Assembly (NCBI RefSeq): GCF_903181435.1
Contig: NZ_CAEUHO010000001.1
Span: forward strand, 2,790,001-2,854,000
Reading direction: 5' to 3'
DNA length: 64,000 bases
Source of the DNA: Bacteroides acidifaciens
GTDB taxonomy: Bacteria > Bacteroidota > Bacteroidia > Bacteroidales > Bacteroidaceae
Shown here: positions 60,279 to 64,000 of the stretch, piece by piece
Layout: each line of letters opens with the position of its first letter
Position numbering within the stretch: the stretch's first letter is position 1
Position numbers and translations under genes: made by a program
Notes under the pieces: model-generated
Told to the model about the DNA's origin: nothing
Seen by the model: the letters and a program-made list of their open reading frames with translations, nothing else
Databases searched by the model: none

Positions 60279-61178
60279 TTGCCTACTCTCATTGTTCTTA
60301 TAGGGCCTACCGGCGTAGGGAAAACCGAATTGAGTCTACGGATAGCAGAGAATTTCCAGACAAGCATTGTATCTGCTGATTCGCGGCAACTTTATGCCGA
60401 ATTAAAAATAGGTACAGCGGCGCCTACTCCCGAACAACTGGCACGTGTACCCCATCACTTAGTCGGCACGCTCCATCTTACTGATTATTACAGTGCCGCC
60501 CAATACGAAGCGGAAGCACTGGAAATCCTTGAAAAGTTATTTATCGAACATGAAGTCGTCGTTCTTACCGGCGGCTCAATGATGTATGTAGACGCTATCT
60601 GCAAAGGGATTGACGACATTCCTACCGTTGATGCGGAAACCCGTCAACTCATGTTGCAAAAATATGAGGAAGAAGGACTTGAACAACTCTGTGCCGAACT
60701 CCGCTTATTAGACCCGGAATATTATCGCATTGTAGATTTAAAGAACCCCAAGCGAGTGATTCATGCGCTGGAAATCTGCTATATGACGGGACGCACTTAC
60801 ACTTCTTTCCGCACACAACAAAAGAAAGAACGCCCATTCCGTATTATCAAAGTAGGACTAACCCGCGACAGGGAAGAACTTTACGACCGTATCAACCGCC
60901 GCGTAGACATGATGATGGAAGAAGGACTTCTAGAAGAAGTACGTTCCGTACTTCCTTACCGCCATTTGAATTCACTCAATACAGTAGGCTATAAAGAGCT
61001 ATTCAAGTATCTGGATGGAGAATGGGAACTCCCTTTTGCCATCGAAAAGATAAAGCAGAATTCCCGTATTTATTCACGCAAGCAGATGACCTGGTTCAAG
61101 CGGGATGAGGAGATACGCTGGTTCCATCCGGAACAAGAAACGGAGATACTTGCGTACCTCCGTCGGGCTTTACAATAA
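60279..61178 (+). CDS. miaA: tRNA dimethylallyltransferase
   Basis: A 299-residue enzyme adding an isopentenyl group to A37 of tRNAs that read UNN codons. The P-loop is [11 protein letters not shown] at residues 8-18. Further blocks are [39 protein letters not shown] (in parts) and [20 protein letters not shown]. It appears to start at TTG 60279; no ATG is available at that position. Confidence 0.93.
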   Translation: MPTLIVLIGPTGVGKTELSLRIAENFQTSIVSADSRQLYAELKIGTAAPTPEQLARVPHHLVGTLHLTDYYSAAQYEAEALEILEKLFIEHEVVVLTGGSMMYVDAICKGIDDIPTVDAETRQLMLQKYEEEGLEQLCAELRLLDPEYYRIVDLKNPKRVIHALEICYMTGRTYTSFRTQQKKERPFRIIKVGLTRDREELYDRINRRVDMMMEEGLLEEVRSVLPYRHLNSLNTVGYKELFKYLDGEWELPFAIEKIKQNSRIYSRKQMTWFKRDEEIRWFHPEQETEILAYLRRALQ

Positions 61179-61215
61179 CCATTGATTCTACTTTAATAAA
61201 AAAGCCACATTACCT

Positions 61216-62889
61216 CTATTTATTAGGAATAATCGTTATTGAATCGGCTTTTAATGTAATCGTATCTTTAGAAGATTTCCCGACAACAATCACTTTATTC
61301 TGACGAATCTGATATTCTTCATCTGTAAGCATGTCTATAAGAATCACCCCACTTTTACCTTTATCCCCATATATTGCCTGAGCCGATTTATCCTTTAACA
61401 CAGATATACTCCTTATACGATCCGGAGAGATTTTGGACAGAGGGTCTTCTCCTAAAACTTCTTTACCATCAATAATAACAAGTGGGTCTCCACCATTAGC
61501 TGAACGGAAGTGAACTCCCCAATTCTTTGTATTCCCATTAAGTGCATCTAACTTCTTGCTCACATCGGGTTTTAAAACAACTTTCGTCGACTGAAATTTT
61601 TCTTCCGAATACAATTGTATATCCATCACTCCCCCTTTTCCCCGTTCTCCATAATTTTTCATTGCGTCTTTAGCATCCGCAACAGATATGCTTTTTATAC
61701 GTTTCGGGTCCAATGCATTGACTACCGTCATATCTGATTCCTTTCCATTGATAATAATCAATGGTGTTTCTTTTGGACTAGTCTTAGTCATAGACACAGA
61801 CATCCCATTTCTCTTAAATCTAAAAAGAGAATCTTTTTCTTCCTTGCGATACCCCGCCACTACCACAACATCAGTCTTTGTTGTATCAACAGGAGCTTTA
61901 ACATCATTTTCTTCAGTTTTCGTTTCAACAGTTTCCGCCAAATCATTAACTTTGACTGCTGAAATCTCTTCTACTTTTTCAGAGACTTCAGGACGGGCAA
62001 AAGCAGTTACTGCAATAGCTGCCAACGGAAGTACATACAAGTACTTCAAACGTGCCCACGGATTTGATTTTTCTTTTAACATCATAGTGATACGTTTTTT
62101 AAGTTTACTGTGATTAAAGCTGTTGGCCATAGAGTAGAGCCTTGTGCCAACGGCTTTTTTTATTAATAATAGTTGATATTCCTTCGCGTTTACTCCTTCA
62201 TTAATAACCGTCTCGTCGGCTTCGTATTCATGGATATTCTGTAATTCCTGTTTGAGCAACCATGCACCGGGATTGAACCATTGGAAGAAAATACAAATAT
62301 CCGCCAATAATAAATCTATGGAATGACGATGACGGATATGTGCCGCCTCGTGAATCAGAATTTCCCGCCCGTTCTCTTTCTGGTCTTTCTGGCTGATAAC
62401 GATATACTTCATCCAACTGAACGGAGCTATCTCCTGCTCATGAACGACAAGCGTAATCCCGTTCTCTAATTTTTCCCGTTTACCGGAATGTATTAATCTG
62501 AAAAGACAGAATAAAGAATATAGATTACGGCATGCAAGGAGTATTATGCCAGCCAAATAGACAAACAGTACAATTTCTATCCAAGAAAAAGAAGCAGTTT
62601 CATTCACCGCCACTCCAGCCGCATCAACAGCGGTAGATTCCATTTCTGCCATCATCAACAACTGCTCGATGGTAAGCACCGTCTGTTGCACTTCAACCTG
62701 GTGATTCGTTGTTACTTCGATAAAAGGGATGAGTAGTGACAGGAATAGCACTCCCAATAAAGCAACACGATTAAAGCGATGAAAAGTCTCCTTGCTAAGT
62801 AATAACCGGAACAACAGGTAAAACAAAACAAGGCAGACGGATGATTTTAATATATAAATAAAGAATGCTCCCATAGTATAGATTGGCAT
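61216..62889 (-). CDS. BlaR1-type M56 metallopeptidase with TonB-plug-like C-terminal repeats
   Basis: A 557-residue membrane sensor peptidase. Four membrane helices are in the first 330 residues. The zinc motif HEAAH is at residues 180-184, with EYEADE downstream. The C-terminal periplasmic half holds two copies of a SusC-plug-like module (NALDPKRIKSISVADAKDAM and ISPDRIRSISVLKDKSAQAI, each followed by YGxxGKxGV). The upstream BlaI gene ends 47 bases before it, so it should sense a signal and inactivate BlaI. The start may be ATG 62874 (MGAFFIYIL). Confidence 0.88.
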   Translation of the reverse strand: MPIYTMGAFFIYILKSSVCLVLFYLLFRLLLSKETFHRFNRVALLGVLFLSLLIPFIEVTTNHQVEVQQTVLTIEQLLMMAEMESTAVDAAGVAVNETASFSWIEIVLFVYLAGIILLACRNLYSLFCLFRLIHSGKREKLENGITLVVHEQEIAPFSWMKYIVISQKDQKENGREILIHEAAHIRHRHSIDLLLADICIFFQWFNPGAWLLKQELQNIHEYEADETVINEGVNAKEYQLLLIKKAVGTRLYSMANSFNHSKLKKRITMMLKEKSNPWARLKYLYVLPLAAIAVTAFARPEVSEKVEEISAVKVNDLAETVETKTEENDVKAPVDTTKTDVVVVAGYRKEEKDSLFRFKRNGMSVSMTKTSPKETPLIIINGKESDMTVVNALDPKRIKSISVADAKDAMKNYGERGKGGVMDIQLYSEEKFQSTKVVLKPDVSKKLDALNGNTKNWGVHFRSANGGDPLVIIDGKEVLGEDPLSKISPDRIRSISVLKDKSAQAIYGDKGKSGVILIDMLTDEEYQIRQNKVIVVGKSSKDTITLKADSITIIPNK

Positions 62890-62935
62890 TTTATTAATTG
62901 GTGTTTATTAAAATAGTGTCCATAGTGTTCCTTGA

Positions 62936-63304
62936 TTAGTCTTTCTTGTCTGCCTTCTCCACTTCCTGAATCAGTTGTTTCAACTCATCCAAAGAAATAT
63001 CTTCTTCTTTGACTAAAGAAGAGACAGCGCTTAAATAAGAATTATTAAAATACTTGCTAATCACATTCCGAAGCGTTCCCTTACGAAAATCTTCTTCGCT
63101 GACCACAGGATAATATTGATAGGTATTACCAAACGTATAGTGAGCCAGGAAACCTTTGTCTTCCAACCCACGCACGATAGTAGATAATGTATTGAAATGT
63201 GGCTTCGGTTCTTCATAGAAAACCAACATTTCTTTCACGAACAATGGACCTTTTTCCCAAAAAAAGCCCATGATTTCTTCCTCTTTTGCTGTTAATCCTT
63301 TCAT
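62936..63304 (-). CDS. BlaI/MecI/CopY family repressor
   Basis: A 122-residue winged-helix repressor. LTAKEEEIMGFFWEKGPLFV is the N-terminal helix region, and HFNTLSTIVRGLEDKGFL is the recognition part. The C-terminal half is for dimerisation and proteolytic control. It is paired with the M56 peptidase in the same operon. Two palindromes just upstream (63341-63378) are likely its own operators. Confidence 0.93.
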   Translation of the reverse strand: MKGLTAKEEEIMGFFWEKGPLFVKEMLVFYEEPKPHFNTLSTIVRGLEDKGFLAHYTFGNTYQYYPVVSEEDFRKGTLRNVISKYFNNSYLSAVSSLVKEEDISLDELKQLIQEVEKADKKD

Positions 63305-63340
63305 ACTTGCAACATTATTTGCTGCAAATAACGAAAAGTT

Positions 63341-63378
63341 TTAGTTCATAAACTAATTTTTCTAGTTAAAGTAAACTA
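63341..63378. promoter_or_regulatory. Tandem palindromic operators upstream of the BlaI gene
   Basis: TTAGTTCATAAACTAA (63341-63356) is a perfect palindrome. TAGTTAAAGTAAACTA (63363-63378) carries the same TAGTT/AACTA half-sites with a spacer two bases longer. Centres are 22 bp apart. Confidence 0.6.
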
Positions 63379-63389
63379 AAGCTTATAGT

Positions 63390-63692
63390 TTACCCGCATA
63401 ACTTATCAACAATGAAGTTGCCGATAAAGAACAAATCCCCCATAAAAACAATACTGAACACTAGAAAAGTAAAGCAAGTACTCCAGCGGACACCGCCTTC
63501 CTCTTCACCAAGTTTGATACGAAGCAGGGAACTATACAGGCAATCGCCCGCAATGAACAGTACAAATAGACTCGGTATCAAGTCACCCCATGACACCAGC
63601 CAAAGATTATCCCCCTTCCCCAACAGGAAGGTCAGCGCCACTGCCAACAAGAAAACAGAAGCATACTGCAAGTCTTTCCTCTTTGAATTCAT
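63390..63692 (-). CDS. Small membrane protein of unknown function
   Basis: A 100-residue protein with three hydrophobic segments (YASVFLLAVALTFLLG, LIPSLFVLFIAGDCLY, TFLVFSIVFMGDLFFIGNFI) and a charged loop (RIKLGEEEGGVRW). I start it at ATG 63692 (MNSKRKDLQ); the frame is open to 63737. No family is recognised. It lies upstream of the BlaI gene on the same strand. Confidence 0.6.
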   Translation of the reverse strand: MNSKRKDLQYASVFLLAVALTFLLGKGDNLWLVSWGDLIPSLFVLFIAGDCLYSSLLRIKLGEEEGGVRWSTCFTFLVFSIVFMGDLFFIGNFIVDKLCG

Positions 63693-63777
63693 AGTGGTAA
63701 TATTTAAAGCCCTTTTCACAAAGATATTGAATCCCACCCAATAATCCTTATCAAAACCGCATAAAAATCCATCAGGT

Positions 63778-63808
63778 TTTGTTGAATCTAAGTTTATTGT
63801 TACTTTTG
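63778..63808 (+). promoter_or_regulatory. sigma-ABfr promoter for the DPP IV gene
   Basis: TTTG (63778-63781), exactly 19 bp, then TACTTTTG (63801-63808). Both elements match the consensus. The start codon is 51 bases downstream. Confidence 0.75.
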
Positions 63809-63859
63809 CATGTACGAATAAAAACCAAAACTGAATTATAAAAGCAATAATAAAAGCAG

Positions 63860-64000
63860 ATGAAAAAAATCAGCATCACTTTATTACTCTGCCTTATCTG
63901 CCTGACCGGAATGGCACAAGGACAAAAGGCACTTGATTTAAAAGATATTACTTCCGGACGCTTCCGCCCGCAAAACATTCAGGGAGTCATCCCCACACCC
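63860..64000 (+). CDS. Dipeptidyl peptidase IV (S9), 5' end only
   Basis: The first 47 residues are visible: a signal peptide (MKKISITLLLCLICLTGMAQ) followed by LDLKDITSGRFRPQNIQGV, the usual N-terminus of Bacteroides DPP IV, a periplasmic serine peptidase that releases X-Pro dipeptides. The gene runs off the right edge. The catalytic domain is not in the window, so the assignment rests on N-terminal resemblance only. Confidence 0.7.
   Translation, partial: MKKISITLLLCLICLTGMAQGQKALDLKDITSGRFRPQNIQGVIPTP

Overview
The window is a chromosomal piece of a gut Bacteroides (Bacteroidota). Reasons: RagB/SusD and SusC/RagA pairs, surface lipoproteins with acidic residues after the lipobox cysteine, BACON domains, a fused LpxC/FabZ, -7 boxes of the Bacteroides type TAnnTTTG, and the lack of strong Shine-Dalgarno sequences. 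From memory the gene order resembles the region of B. thetaiotaomicron that holds the mucin-associated BT4240-BT4250 locus; I could not check this.

Layout. 1-3.0 kb: a DUF721 gene and recF on the minus strand, then a TPR membrane protein, ribH and a tRNA-Tyr/tRNA-Gly pair. 3.0-39.3 kb: two neighbouring host-glycan utilisation loci. Locus 1 is on the minus strand: anti-sigma factor, SusC, SusD, a discoidin lipoprotein, an M60-like peptidase and an ECF sigma factor. It is flanked by a GH109-type gene and a GH110 alpha-1,3-galactosidase gene. Locus 2 is on the plus strand: a divergent ECF sigma factor, then anti-sigma factor, SusC, SusD, a DUF1735/discoidin lipoprotein, two M60-like peptidases, a secreted GH109, YitT, a GH2 beta-galactosidase and a NahK-like sugar kinase. 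Together they would remove blood-group A (GH109) and B (GH110) caps, cut O-glycosylated mucin (M60), import the products (SusCD) and phosphorylate the sugars. 39.3-64 kb: housekeeping genes (truA, nfeD/flotillin, phoH, purC-ubiE-aroE, TPM/lemA, purM-prfA-pyrF, an HD protein, lpxD-lpxC/fabZ-lpxA, miaA, a BlaR1/BlaI pair) and the start of a dipeptidyl peptidase IV gene.

The most notable system is in locus 1. Its anti-sigma gene is cut in two by a 406-bp segment (14839-15244) bounded by perfect 22-bp inverted repeats. The first 79 codons point right and the rest points left. Flipping the segment would join them exactly in frame into a 313-residue protein, matching the intact 312-residue paralogue of locus 2. 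The flipped segment also carries a promoter motif, GGGnnn-N14-GTATTTA, found with identical spacing at four places: before both anti-sigma/SusC operons, before the GH110 gene and before the secreted GH109 gene. I infer a phase-variable switch that toggles an ECF-type promoter between the SusCD/M60 operon and the GH110 side, while making either a complete anti-sigma factor or only its soluble N-terminal domain. In the orientation given here, locus 1 looks OFF.

Two long intergenic regions (17.9-18.9 kb and 43.9-44.8 kb) hold elements with terminal inverted repeats. The first also contains seven GAAAC/GTTTC palindromes spaced at 22 bp.
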